Assembly: GCF_003731635.1 (NCBI RefSeq)
Contig: NZ_RCUA01000011.1
Span: forward strand, 62,292 to 123,447
Direction: 5' to 3'
DNA from: Marisediminitalea oceani
GTDB lineage: Bacteria > Pseudomonadota > Gammaproteobacteria > Enterobacterales > Alteromonadaceae
Length of the DNA: 61,156 bases
Shown: in pieces, positions 36,654-44,982 of the stretch
How positions within the stretch are numbered: position 1 is the stretch's first letter
How the letters are laid out: every line of letters begins with the position of its first letter
The notes under the pieces: model-generated
The model's input: only the letters and a program-made list of their open reading frames with translations
Databases searched by the model: none
What the model was told of the DNA's origin: nothing
Made by a program: the position numbers and the translations under genes

Positions 36654-37034
36654 ATGTTTGTTACCAAAGTTACCGGCATTAAACGGTTATATTATGCAAC
36701 CTGGTATTCACTCAAAGGACTGAAAGCCGCGTTTTTGAGTGAACCCGCGGTTCGTCAGGAACTGGCCTTGCTGGTGTTCGGTGTAGCAATAAGCTTCTGG
36801 CTGGATGTGACCGCGGTTGAACGAGTACTGATGGTTAGTAGCCTGCTATTAATTATTATTGTAGAACTGCTCAATAGTGCTATAGAAGCTGTGGTTGACA
36901 GAATAGGGCCGGAAATTCATGAACTCAGCGGTAAAGCCAAAGATATTGGCTCTGCGGCTGTTTTTGTGGCAATCATGCTGGCGCTATTTTGCTGGGCTAC
37001 TATTTTGTATCCGTTAATTCTCGATCTTTTTTAA
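36654..37034 (+). CDS. dgkA: Diacylglycerol kinase
   Basis: This small integral membrane enzyme phosphorylates diacylglycerol to phosphatidic acid, recycling lipid made during envelope osmoregulation. The 126-residue product is exactly the family size, with three helices and the active-site segment ELLNSAIEAVVDR. I use the ATG at 36654, with GGAG eight bases before it; the in-frame GTG at 36630 is not supported. Its end overlaps the end of the converging MFS gene by 21 bases. Confidence 0.94.
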   Translation: MFVTKVTGIKRLYYATWYSLKGLKAAFLSEPAVRQELALLVFGVAISFWLDVTAVERVLMVSSLLLIIIVELLNSAIEAVVDRIGPEIHELSGKAKDIGSAAVFVAIMLALFCWATILYPLILDLF

Positions 37035-38216
37035 GCGGCGCAGGTCTTTGAACCAAAAGGCACCGCCTGCTGCCACTGCCATAGCACAGGCACCGCCAAG
37101 CAAAGTCGCTCCAACAGGCCCTACTGCCGCAGCAACGGCGCCTGCGCGAAAATCACCCAGTTGGTTTGAAGAAGCGATAAATATAGAATTGGCAGCACTC
37201 ACCCGGCCACGCAATGCATCCGGGGTATTTAATTGCACTACAGCGCCACGAATGACCACGCTTATCATGTCAGATGCGCCATAAACAAACAGCGCGCAGG
37301 CCGCAAGCCATAGCGTTTCTGAAAGCGCAAAAGTAATAATTGATAGGGCAAACACGCCAAGCGAAATAAACAAGGTTGTACCGGTGTTTTCGAATTCTGT
37401 TTTGAAACGAGATAAGTAAATACCCATTAGTACCGCGCCTGCTGCCGGCATGGCTCGCAGGAATCCCAGCCCCTCAGGCCCCACATTTAAGATGTCTGCG
37501 GCATATACCGGTAGCAGAGCTACGACACTACCTGACAACACAATCAGCAAATCCAGGCTCAGGCTACCCAGCACAATTTGATTTTGCCAGACATAACGCA
37601 AGCCGCCGAGCAAATCCCGCTTACCTTTACCGGTATTGGCTGCCCCCATGGTTGGGATCTGATAAAAGCAGGTGAGGGTGGCAATGGCCGCGGCGACCAA
37701 TAGCCAGTAGATATTTCGATCTAACAGCGCAATCAGAATACCCGCCACAAATGGGCCTACGGTAAGAGCAATATTCCACACCGTACTGGTGATAGCCACG
37801 GCCTGATTTAAATGGTGTGGCGGGACCAGATTCGGTAACGTTGCCTGCAGTGCCGGCGACATAAACGCTTTGCCACATCCGTGCAAGCTGATTAGCGCCA
37901 ACAGGAACCACTTATTAAAATCCGGTGTCATCATTAATAGCGCAAAACCGCTAAGCACCGCCAACTGCATGGTGGCACCAGCTAGCAAAATTTTGCTGCG
38001 GGAGATGTGGTCTACTGCCCAACCGGTGATAGGAAATAATAAATACACCGGCACAATCTGGAACAAACCTACTAACGCTAAATCGAAAGGATCGCCGGTG
38101 CGTTCGTACAAATGCCAGGCAAACGCCACTGCCATAATAGACTCGATGGCACTAAAAATACCTCGTCCGAACAAAAACCAGACAAAGCGGGAGGTAAATA
38201 CCGAAGATTGCGTCAT
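37014..38216 (-). CDS. MFS transporter (EntS/MFS_3-like exporter)
   Basis: The 400-residue protein has about twelve membrane helices, with the MFS loop GWAVDHISRSKILLAGA after helix 2 and a second half showing DALRGRVSAANSIFIASSNQ. This pattern fits the DHA3/EntS group, which exports drugs or siderophores. No siderophore genes are nearby. It is not part of an obvious operon and converges on dgkA. Confidence 0.83.
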   Translation of the reverse strand: MTQSSVFTSRFVWFLFGRGIFSAIESIMAVAFAWHLYERTGDPFDLALVGLFQIVPVYLLFPITGWAVDHISRSKILLAGATMQLAVLSGFALLMMTPDFNKWFLLALISLHGCGKAFMSPALQATLPNLVPPHHLNQAVAITSTVWNIALTVGPFVAGILIALLDRNIYWLLVAAAIATLTCFYQIPTMGAANTGKGKRDLLGGLRYVWQNQIVLGSLSLDLLIVLSGSVVALLPVYAADILNVGPEGLGFLRAMPAAGAVLMGIYLSRFKTEFENTGTTLFISLGVFALSIITFALSETLWLAACALFVYGASDMISVVIRGAVVQLNTPDALRGRVSAANSIFIASSNQLGDFRAGAVAAAVGPVGATLLGGACAMAVAAGGAFWFKDLRRLKKIEN

Positions 38217-38352
38217 TATTGGAATTACATTTGGGGGCAGGGCGTAAGAGCCATTTAAACAATAGTGCTATGCTACCAGATCACCACGGCTCTGTGGCGT
38301 AAGTTTGGACAGGGCAAACAGAATTTCGGTTAAAATTGATATAACAGTAACT

Positions 38353-38386
38353 AAAAAAGGCGCAACCTAAACGGTGTTAGGTTGCG
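38353..38386 (-). terminator. Rho-independent terminator after cynS
   Basis: CGCAACCTAA (38361-38370) and TTAGGTTGCG (38377-38386) form a ten-base perfect stem, with CCTTTTTTAG following on the minus strand. Confidence 0.88.
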
Positions 38387-38415
38387 AAACCGGCCGGGAA
38401 CAGCCAATGAAACCT

Positions 38416-38865
38416 TTAATACATCTTGTAAGGCAGGAATTTACCTGACATGACAACGTGAACTCTGTCGCCTTTGGGATCTTCCTCGCGCTGTAAGTCC
38501 ATGGAGAAATCGATAGCGCTCATAATGCCGTCACCAAACTCTTCGTGGATAAGCTCTTTGAGCGTGGTGCCATATACATTTACCAGTTCGTACCAGCGAT
38601 AAATTAACGGATCGGTTGGCACTTCAGTAGGTAAAGAACCTTTATAAGGGGCAATTTGTAGCCAGGCAACGGCTTCATCACTGAGCCCTAGCAGTGAACC
38701 TACACCTTCAGCCTGCTCTTTGGTCATGGCCATCTGACCTAAACACGCGGCGGTACTCCATTCTTTTGACTGACCTACAACTTCAGCAATTTCAGACCAC
38801 TTAATTCCTTTGGTAATTTTGGCAGACTGGATCATTGCGGTAACCTGGGTACGATCGGTAATCAT
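38416..38865 (-). CDS. cynS: Cyanate hydratase (cyanase)
   Basis: Cyanase turns cyanate and bicarbonate into ammonia and carbon dioxide. I start at ATG 38865, preceded by AGGAAG at good distance, giving 149 residues like the family (E. coli 156). The catalytic region is intact: YRWYELVNVYGTTLKELIHE with the arginine and glutamate, and MSAIDF with the serine. No cynR or cynT is near. The frame stays open 36 codons further upstream through a terminator-like hairpin; that segment is leader RNA in my view. Confidence 0.95.
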   Translation of the reverse strand: MITDRTQVTAMIQSAKITKGIKWSEIAEVVGQSKEWSTAACLGQMAMTKEQAEGVGSLLGLSDEAVAWLQIAPYKGSLPTEVPTDPLIYRWYELVNVYGTTLKELIHEEFGDGIMSAIDFSMDLQREEDPKGDRVHVVMSGKFLPYKMY

Positions 38866-38912
38866 GATGTTAGCTTCCTGTATTGGGTTAAACGATATTA
38901 AGTTTTGGGCAC

Positions 38913-38959
38913 AAAAAAACGCCCATGCCATTACCAGCAAGCTGGCACAGCATGAGCGT
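38913..38959 (-). terminator. Terminator-like hairpin in the cynS leader (possible attenuator)
   Basis: On the minus strand ACGCTCATGC pairs with GCATGGGCGT (ten pairs, one G-T), with an inner CCAGC-TT-GCTGG stem, and TTTTTTT follows. It is about 50 bases ahead of the cynS ATG and downstream of other inverted repeats. It must be passed by transcripts coming from further upstream, so it may attenuate cynS. Confidence 0.7.
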
Positions 38960-38983
38960 CTTTGCTCAAACACATAGACCGTG

Positions 38984-39007
38984 TTTATGAATCAATTTGT
39001 TCATAAA
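38984..39007 (-). repeat. Palindrome upstream of the cynS attenuator
   Basis: TTTATGAA (38984-38991) and TTCATAAA (39000-39007) are perfect inverted arms around eight bases. One arm overlaps a second hairpin (AAACAC 38968-38973 with GTGTTT 38981-38986). It may be an operator or part of a switching RNA structure in the cynS leader. Confidence 0.5.
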
Positions 39008-39160
39008 ATGGAAGCATTAACGATGCCATGTTAATAATTCCATATTTTTCAAATGGATAAGTTGTACCGATTATCCGTTGCACACCACGTATGACCTATA
39101 TTGGCGCATAATACCTATCAATAAGCACCACCTTAGCGCGTGGAACTTCATAAATCAGGC

Positions 39161-39190
39161 AAAAGAAAAGCCGCTCCGAGGCGGCTTTTT
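39161..39190 (-). terminator. Rho-independent terminator after the aldo/keto reductase gene
   Basis: AAAAGCCGC (39166-39174) pairs with GCGGCTTTT (39181-39189), with T-rich sequence following on the minus strand. It separates the reductase gene from the cynS leader. Confidence 0.85.
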
Positions 39191-39204
39191 ACTTACCCTA
39201 ATGC

Positions 39205-40056
39205 TTACTGGAACACAGGCATATCGCTGGCATCACCATAGTCTTCTATGGTGGGCAGATTTTTCAGTGTCTCCATGTCTTCATCACTGATGACAAAGTC
39301 CACGTCCGCGTTATTTTTCATATGCTCCGGGTTGGTCGACTTAGGTAATGGCAATAAGCCAAGCTGTAAATCATAACGAATAGCTAACTGCGGTACAGAA
39401 ACCCCGTACTTATCTGCTAATGCTTTAATTTCGTCATTTTTAAACAGTTCGCCATGGCCCACCGGAGAGTAGGCTTCTATCAGCATTTCCTGCTTCTGAA
39501 CAAACTCAATTAGCTCAAAAGGGGTATTACTGGCATGCGCCAATACCTGGTTTACCAGTGGTTTCACTGTGCAGTTCTCGAGGATGTTCTGAATATCCTG
39601 CTGCTTAAAGTTAGACAGGCCAATAGCACGCAGTTTGCCATCTTTGTAAGCTTCTTCCAGCGCTTTCCACGCCTCCAGGTTTCCTTCAAAGTAACGATCA
39701 TCATCGCCAAAGTTTGCCCATGGCTGCGGACTGTGGATGATCATCATATCAATGTAGTCGAGGTCCAGTTTAGCCAATGACTCATCAATAGCCTTTTTCG
39801 CCTCGTCATAAGACTTAGCTTCGGCCGCCAGCTTAGTTGTAATAAAGAGTTGGTCACGAGGTACGTTGCCTGCCTTGATACCACGACCTACACCGGCTTC
39901 ATTTTCGTACGCCTGCGCGGTGTCTATGTGACGGTAGCCGGCTTCAATTGCACTGGCTACCACCTATTCAGCATCTTCATCCTCTACCATCCAGGTACCC
40001 AGGCCAATTTTGGGGATCAGTACATTATTTGCCAATGTATAGTATTCGTTCAACAT
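39205..40056 (-). pseudogene. Aldo/keto reductase gene interrupted by an in-frame TAG
   Basis: The full frame starts at ATG 40056 behind a strong AAGGAGA and would encode about 283 residues. Codon 31 (39966-39964) is TAG, in the context DEDAE-stop-VVASAIEAG, where glutamine (CAG) would be natural. The rest is an intact aldo/keto reductase of the 2,5-diketogluconate reductase type, with the catalytic Asp and Tyr in HIDTAQAYENE, Lys in ITTKL and His in MIIHSPQPW. The remaining frame from GTG 39963 lacks the first strands and a ribosome site. As sequenced the gene is probably inactive. A sequencing error, a recent mutation or suppression are alternatives. Confidence 0.85.
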
Positions 40057-40542
40057 TATCGTCTCCTTGTTTTCGTATCCAAAATTTAGACGCGCAGTGT
40101 GACTCTTGCTGACACGTATAAAAGCGGTGAATCAGCTAATCAAAAATGCTAAGTCACCATGTGTACTTATTTGTTCTGATAAGGCCAGAATTTGGACTTG
40201 AAGGAAACTCTGGGATCCTTGCCTATATGTCTGACACAGTCAGTAATTTGGTTTATTACACGCGGCAGTAGTAGATAACCGAAGCGTCGCACGCTTGTCG
40301 TGTCTTTGATAATTGTTGTCGCTGCAGCGATAACACATCATTCGGCAGCCTCATTAAGGTAATGGTGCAGGCAATTTTCGTCTGTAAGGTGAACCAGGGT
40401 GTGGTCAACCTGATGTTTGTAGCCAGTAAGCCCAATAAAATCGAATAAAAAGGGCCGTTTGCTGTAGGCCGGCACACCACTGACTGAGCGCGTGCTCAGT
40501 GACTCACCTGTTTGTGCATACAAAAATAATGAGGATCTTATT
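40057..40542. other. Intergenic region with a short hairpin, no gene seen
   Basis: About 490 bases lie between the reductase start and the glycine-zipper gene. Minus-strand reading frames here have no ribosome site or protein-like composition. ACTGAGC (40483-40489) and GCTCAGT (40494-40500) form a seven-base hairpin 43 bases ahead of the next gene; it may be an operator or part of its leader. Confidence 0.45.
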
Positions 40543-41295
40543 ATGAGTCGAAATTCAGGTATTGCGATGGCAGCAGGGGGCGCAGCAGTCGGCGCCGCGA
40601 TGGGTAACGCGATTGGTAACGCGATTGGTAACTTGGTAAGAATGCGTAGTTTCCGTAAGAAGATGGTGGATGAGCTTATCAGTGACTTTGGCGCCTTGAT
40701 TGCCACAGAAACTGTGGTGTACTGGGTACAAAATGACGGTTCAACTGACTTTGCTTACCGGGAATATGCCGACAAACAGGTGCAAAACCGTATCTACCAG
40801 GATGTCATGGCCTGTTATGGCGAAAAGGCGGCTGATTTCGTTGACTTCAGAATACAGAAATCGCGGGAGAAGGGAGTGGCATTTAACCTTAGCCAGGGAC
40901 TAAAGGACTTTCTGGAAGCAGAAGGGATAGAACATAATAATCAGATTACCATTGAAGACTATGCAAATCGGCTGACATCGATTAAGCCGAAAAATCCCTC
41001 TATCAGAAGTTTACTGCTGGTACTGGGTAAGCAGCCTTCTTTTCTGCGAAGTGTGGGTATTGTTATTACTCTTATCACCTGGCTTGTGGTGCTGTCGGTG
41101 ATTGCCAATATGGGGCTCGAAGTATCATCATTAGCTATTTCATTCTGCGTTGCGACGCTGGTTGTTATTCTGGGTGGCAGAAAGCTAATGGCCGCCTATG
41201 TTAGCAATAAGATAAACGGACAGTTTGAAGCTTTAAACGAAGAGTACGAAGAACTGGAAAAGCGTTTTTACGAAGATGCCAACGCGATTAGTTAA
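40543..41295 (+). CDS. Membrane protein with N-terminal glycine-zipper segment, function unknown
   Basis: Starting at ATG 40543, with GAGGA upstream, the 250-residue protein opens with a Gly/Ala-rich zipper (GIAMAAGGAAVGAAMG then repeated NAIG units), followed by a helical soluble domain (about 35-160), then two membrane helices (about 170-215) and a charged C-terminal coiled coil (FEALNEEYEELEKRFYED). The zipper is encoded by tandem 12-base repeats near 40603-40632. I do not recognise the family. Glycine zippers often insert in or pack within membranes. Confidence 0.7.
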   Translation: MSRNSGIAMAAGGAAVGAAMGNAIGNAIGNLVRMRSFRKKMVDELISDFGALIATETVVYWVQNDGSTDFAYREYADKQVQNRIYQDVMACYGEKAADFVDFRIQKSREKGVAFNLSQGLKDFLEAEGIEHNNQITIEDYANRLTSIKPKNPSIRSLLLVLGKQPSFLRSVGIVITLITWLVVLSVIANMGLEVSSLAISFCVATLVVILGGRKLMAAYVSNKINGQFEALNEEYEELEKRFYEDANAIS

Positions 41296-41347
41296 TCCAC
41301 CGGGCATTGGTGTATTGTTTTGTTTTGTTTTTAGACGCCCTCAATTA

Positions 41348-41372
41348 CTGGCCTTATGTTTGATAAGGCCAG
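41348..41372. terminator. Strong hairpin terminator between convergent genes
   Basis: CTGGCCTTAT (41348-41357) and ATAAGGCCAG (41363-41372) form a perfect ten-base stem with a five-base loop, followed by CTACTTTTG. It separates the glycine-zipper gene from the converging gene at 41390. Confidence 0.75.
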
Positions 41373-41389
41373 CTACTTTTGTTAACTGA

Positions 41390-42211
41390 TCACTTTTGTT
41401 GAAGATATTGATACCAGTTGATTTCTAATTGGGGTGACCTGTCACTTTCCAGCGCTGCCTGCAGGCGCTCAGCGCCATCATAGCGGTTAAAAAGCTCACT
41501 TAACGTGGTGAGGTGCGCTTCATAGCTCGCTAAAATTTTCTCTCTTACCGAGGGGTTTTCTATCTTCGCTATAGCGGCAAAAATCAAATCAGGCTGGCGG
41601 CGGGTTTCAAAGTTAAATAGCGATAAAAATTCAAACAGGCTTCTTTGTTCGGCCGTACCACAGGATAACTGTCGTTCCCGGTAACCGTTGGCAAAGTACC
41701 ATGCTTTTAATGTTTCCAGGGTTAGCAAGCTTTCGCAATGATTCGCCCGGCTGTAGGTTTCCTGCAAAGCAAAAAACACCTGAGAACTGGCTGGTGCCGG
41801 TTCGTTCTTCAGATACTCAAGCCAGTCATTGAGGGGCTTATCCAGCAATGGTGCAACTGCAATAGCCCTGGCATGAAAATACTGGCGTTTATGGGGGGCA
41901 TCGGACACTAAGTTATTCTGAAAAATCACATCCTTATTAGCCTGAATATATTCATAATCAAACTGCCAGATACTGCGGTAATAATTGAAAATCTCATTAA
42001 GTTCTGAATCTGTAGCAGGGCGGTTAGATGCTTCCAGCTCGTACATAATCGCCGGTGGGTTAGATTTGATTTCTTTAGGAAAGAGTAGGTTCAGGGCCAA
42101 CCAGGCAATAAGCACAGACAGCAAAATGCCTAAGCCAAGACCAAATTTAACTTTTGTACCGTCGTGCTGATCAGTGAGTAAGGTGAATTTATCTTTAATA
42201 ATAACGTGCAT
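41390..42211 (-). CDS. Hypothetical protein with one membrane anchor, all-helical
   Basis: The 273-residue protein has a cytoplasmic N-terminus of about 22 residues, one membrane helix (GLGLGILLSVLIAWLALNLLF) and a long helical domain, presumably periplasmic, with two cysteines (NHCESL and LSCGTAEQ) that could pair. It matches no family known to me. It is divergent from the metallo-beta-lactamase-fold gene, 235 bases away, and may not be functionally linked. Confidence 0.65.
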   Translation of the reverse strand: MHVIIKDKFTLLTDQHDGTKVKFGLGLGILLSVLIAWLALNLLFPKEIKSNPPAIMYELEASNRPATDSELNEIFNYYRSIWQFDYEYIQANKDVIFQNNLVSDAPHKRQYFHARAIAVAPLLDKPLNDWLEYLKNEPAPASSQVFFALQETYSRANHCESLLTLETLKAWYFANGYRERQLSCGTAEQRSLFEFLSLFNFETRRQPDLIFAAIAKIENPSVREKILASYEAHLTTLSELFNRYDGAERLQAALESDRSPQLEINWYQYLQQK

Positions 42212-42446
42212 GACTGGCTGCCTCCCTGATGCCTGGCATGTTCTTATAATTAAGAAGGTGAGCCTGGACGACTGAACCTCTCATCTTATGTAAGGATATT
42301 TTAACTACTAAATTTACGCAAATGTCATTGATAACTATGCAATTGAGGCTGCTATATAGTAGGTTTGTGCAATGCTTAGATCTGCAGTTTGTATTTTACC
42401 AGGTTGCAGATCAATGATTGTTATTGCCAGTGAAGGTACAAAGTTT

Positions 42447-43175
42447 ATGGATGTTGTTTTTAAAATGGTGGGAACAGGGAGTTCAGATTCCGACACGATG
42501 TTTAATACGGGGGCTGCAATTGTTAGCGCATCCGGGGCCTTTTTGATTGATTGTGGATTCACTATTAAAAGTGCTTTAAACACATGTGGCATTGGGTTCG
42601 ATAACATTTCCGGTATTTTTATCAGTCATGTACATGGTGATCATGTATTCGGTTTAGAGCGAGTGGGCTACGAATATCTGTTTCGTCTACAACGAAAAGT
42701 GCCACTTTATTTAAAGCGTGAAATTTATGATGAGTTGTGGCATCAGACCCTAAAAGGCTCTATGGGCAGAATTGGTGAGGGCGACGCCACACTGGAAGAC
42801 TTTTTTGATGTGCGGTTTATTGAGCAGAACCAGTTTAGCTTTGAGGGCGTCAATTATGAGGTCTTCGAAGTAGCCCATACCCCTGGGAAACCGTGCTATG
42901 GCATTTGTATCAATAAGAAAATACTCTATACCGCAGATACCCTGGCCATTCCGGATATAGTAAAACAGTACGACTACGATTTTTGCTTTCACGATGTGTC
43001 ATTACATGAAGGTAACCCGGTGCATGCAAACCTGAGTTCGTTATTGGACTATCCCGATAACGTAAAACAAAAGATACTTTTAATGAGTTATGGCGATGAC
43101 TGGCTATCCTTCGAAGGTGTCGTAACAGAACATTTTATGGGTTTTGCCAAACAGGGAATGAGCATTGAATTATAA
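42447..43175 (+). CDS. Metallo-beta-lactamase-fold protein (RNase Z/cyclic-phosphodiesterase-like)
   Basis: The 242-residue protein is a metal-dependent hydrolase of the MBL fold. It has the HxHxDH motif in ISHVHGDHVFG, a second histidine in EVAHTPGK, the bridging aspartate in LYTADTLA, and a later histidine in FHDVSLHEG. The ligand set resembles RNase Z or phosphodiesterases more than antibiotic beta-lactamases, and there is no signal peptide. I start at ATG 42447, ten bases after GAAGG; the frame is open back to 42372. It overlaps the next gene by eleven bases, so the two proteins are made together. The substrate is unknown. Confidence 0.82.
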   Translation: MDVVFKMVGTGSSDSDTMFNTGAAIVSASGAFLIDCGFTIKSALNTCGIGFDNISGIFISHVHGDHVFGLERVGYEYLFRLQRKVPLYLKREIYDELWHQTLKGSMGRIGEGDATLEDFFDVRFIEQNQFSFEGVNYEVFEVAHTPGKPCYGICINKKILYTADTLAIPDIVKQYDYDFCFHDVSLHEGNPVHANLSSLLDYPDNVKQKILLMSYGDDWLSFEGVVTEHFMGFAKQGMSIEL

Positions 43176-44817
43176 GTCGTTTCATTGTGTTTTTACCGAA
43201 CCGAAACATTCTAGATTTTCGGTTCTTATTAATGAAAACAAAACGCTTTACTTTGTGTACTGGCTGGAACTCAAAAAACTGGGTATAAGGCACCTTGGAG
43301 CAAGTGAAGAACTATGTGCTCAATTTTCTCCTAAGCCCCAAAAGACTATCGAGCGGGGTTTGGCGCTGGAGTCGGCAGTTTGTTTTGAGCAACCCAGCGA
43401 ATTTCCCGATTTTGAGTATTACATCGGGGAAACTTTCAGTCAGGAGCAGTTATCGTCCCTCCTGCAAAAGGACGTACCATTAATTGTATTCAGACAGTGC
43501 ACTTTCGGGTTAGTGAATATCGAAGGGCTATCGCTGACCAGCCAATGCGCATTTTTCGACTGTGAATTTGCTGATGATTTCAGACTAATTGCCTGCGATT
43601 TTCCGGGTAATCTGTGGTTTTGTAGCAGCAGATTTAACAAACATTTCAGTTTAAAATCATCAGGTATCCAACATAACCTGCATATGGAATCCTGCAATTT
43701 TAGCGGACCGGGAGGCGTATCGTTGCGCGGCCTGATAGCTTCTAATGTTTATCTTGATTTTGGTGTGATGGGCTGTGAAGACATTATCTGGCTTAATGAA
43801 GTGGCAATTTCCGGCGTGGTGTCAATAGGTGGTACTTTTCACAATGATATTGAAGTCATCGGTAATCAGGACCAGGAAACTGAAACGAGCAGGGGAGTGA
43901 TTAAGGCATTTTATGCTGGTCGTGAACTCTATGATTCTGAGACCGCAAATACCACAATCTTAAACGGTAAGTTAAAAATTAAAGATTGTGATATCAATAC
44001 TTTATTCCTTAATAACACCACTGTTCAATACTGCTCCATCAGTCAGACCGAAATAGCTACCATTCACCTTACCGATGCAACAATAGTTAAAGACTTAAGC
44101 ATTTCTCAAACAACCTTTATCGCGCCTGAGTTGCCAGCTATATCCATGCAACGCACTTCTATAGAACGTCACCTGAGACTGTTTAATAATTGCTTTGTTG
44201 GCAACCTTGCACTGCAAAATTCAACCATTGACGGCAATGCCTATATTGAAGACAACCAACTTGAGGCCTGTAATCTGCAGCTTAACCGGCTCAGTGCAGC
44301 AAGACTGGTATTTCTGCCCATTAACGATATCTATGTCCAAAAGCGGCATTTCCCGCTTTCATTAGAACCCCGGCAGTTTATCGTTCAGGAGCAGGAAGCT
44401 AATGATAAAACGGCCGAACTCTACTGTTCATTAAAGAACTGGTTTAGTGATACGGGTCAACTGGACGCTGAAGACGACGCGTATTTTTTTATGCGTCAGA
44501 AGCAACCTCACTTCGCAATAACCCGATTATTGTTTGGGCATGTTTTTGGTTGGGGCGTGAGGCTTAGAAATATTGCCATATCTTCGACACTGATCATTTT
44601 GCTGTTTATGTTCCTATTCAGGTTCTGCCAGCCCGATATGAGCTGGCATGCCTCACTTGCGCTTAGCGTTCAGGGTTTTACCGGCAACTTCTTTGGCAAG
44701 TGGCCAGACTATGAGCCCAGCGGCAACATTGCGGCACTAACCGTATTTGAATCCGTTGTGGGCATTGTTTTTATCACTGTGTTCATCGGTGCCTATATAC
44801 GCAAGTTGTTACGCTAG
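43165..44817 (+). CDS. Beta-helix (pentapeptide-like) protein with C-terminal two-helix pore-like domain
   Basis: The 550-residue protein has an N-terminal domain of unknown type (1-100), a long region (about 105-400) of degenerate short repeats with F/C/L spaced as in a pentapeptide or right-handed beta helix (for instance CTFGLVNIEGLSL, CEFADDFRLIACDF), and a C-terminal membrane part. That part has one helix (AISSTLIILLFMFLFRF), a re-entrant-like segment (SVQGFTGNFFGKWPD) and a last helix (VVGIVFITVFIGAYIRKLL), the layout of 2TM ion channels but without a TVGYG filter. The start is TTG at 43165, inside the MBL gene. The function is unknown; a gated membrane pore fits. Confidence 0.65.
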   Translation: MNYKSFHCVFTEPKHSRFSVLINENKTLYFVYWLELKKLGIRHLGASEELCAQFSPKPQKTIERGLALESAVCFEQPSEFPDFEYYIGETFSQEQLSSLLQKDVPLIVFRQCTFGLVNIEGLSLTSQCAFFDCEFADDFRLIACDFPGNLWFCSSRFNKHFSLKSSGIQHNLHMESCNFSGPGGVSLRGLIASNVYLDFGVMGCEDIIWLNEVAISGVVSIGGTFHNDIEVIGNQDQETETSRGVIKAFYAGRELYDSETANTTILNGKLKIKDCDINTLFLNNTTVQYCSISQTEIATIHLTDATIVKDLSISQTTFIAPELPAISMQRTSIERHLRLFNNCFVGNLALQNSTIDGNAYIEDNQLEACNLQLNRLSAARLVFLPINDIYVQKRHFPLSLEPRQFIVQEQEANDKTAELYCSLKNWFSDTGQLDAEDDAYFFMRQKQPHFAITRLLFGHVFGWGVRLRNIAISSTLIILLFMFLFRFCQPDMSWHASLALSVQGFTGNFFGKWPDYEPSGNIAALTVFESVVGIVFITVFIGAYIRKLLR

Positions 44818-44982
44818 GAGAGCGTTGCGCAATTTGCCAAATAACGCAAAGTGGATCCTTTATAAAATAATTTCATCTCGCCGCGATACTCATACTATGG
44901 CTGATAAATTTACATTCCTTTAACAGTGGTACTGTCTCTTTCGGGAGATTTCCATTAAAGGTAAATCAGCAGGAATAATGAG

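Noticed and set aside
38866..38973. N-terminal extension of CynS by 36 residues
   Set aside because: It spans a strong terminator hairpin, adds Cys-rich hydrophobic residues not found in cyanases, and the ATG at 38865 has the better ribosome site.
40338..40706. Minus-strand frame of 122 residues
   Set aside because: Its N-terminal half is the antisense of the repeats in the glycine-zipper gene, giving ALPIAL-type repeats; no ribosome site.
42447..43175. Reading the MBL-fold protein as an antibiotic beta-lactamase
   Set aside because: No signal peptide, and the ligand pattern and partner gene fit RNase Z/phosphodiesterase-like members better.
43165..44817. Reading the beta-helix protein as a potassium channel
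   Set aside because: The filter motif is absent; only the two-helix layout is similar, so I describe it as pore-like only.
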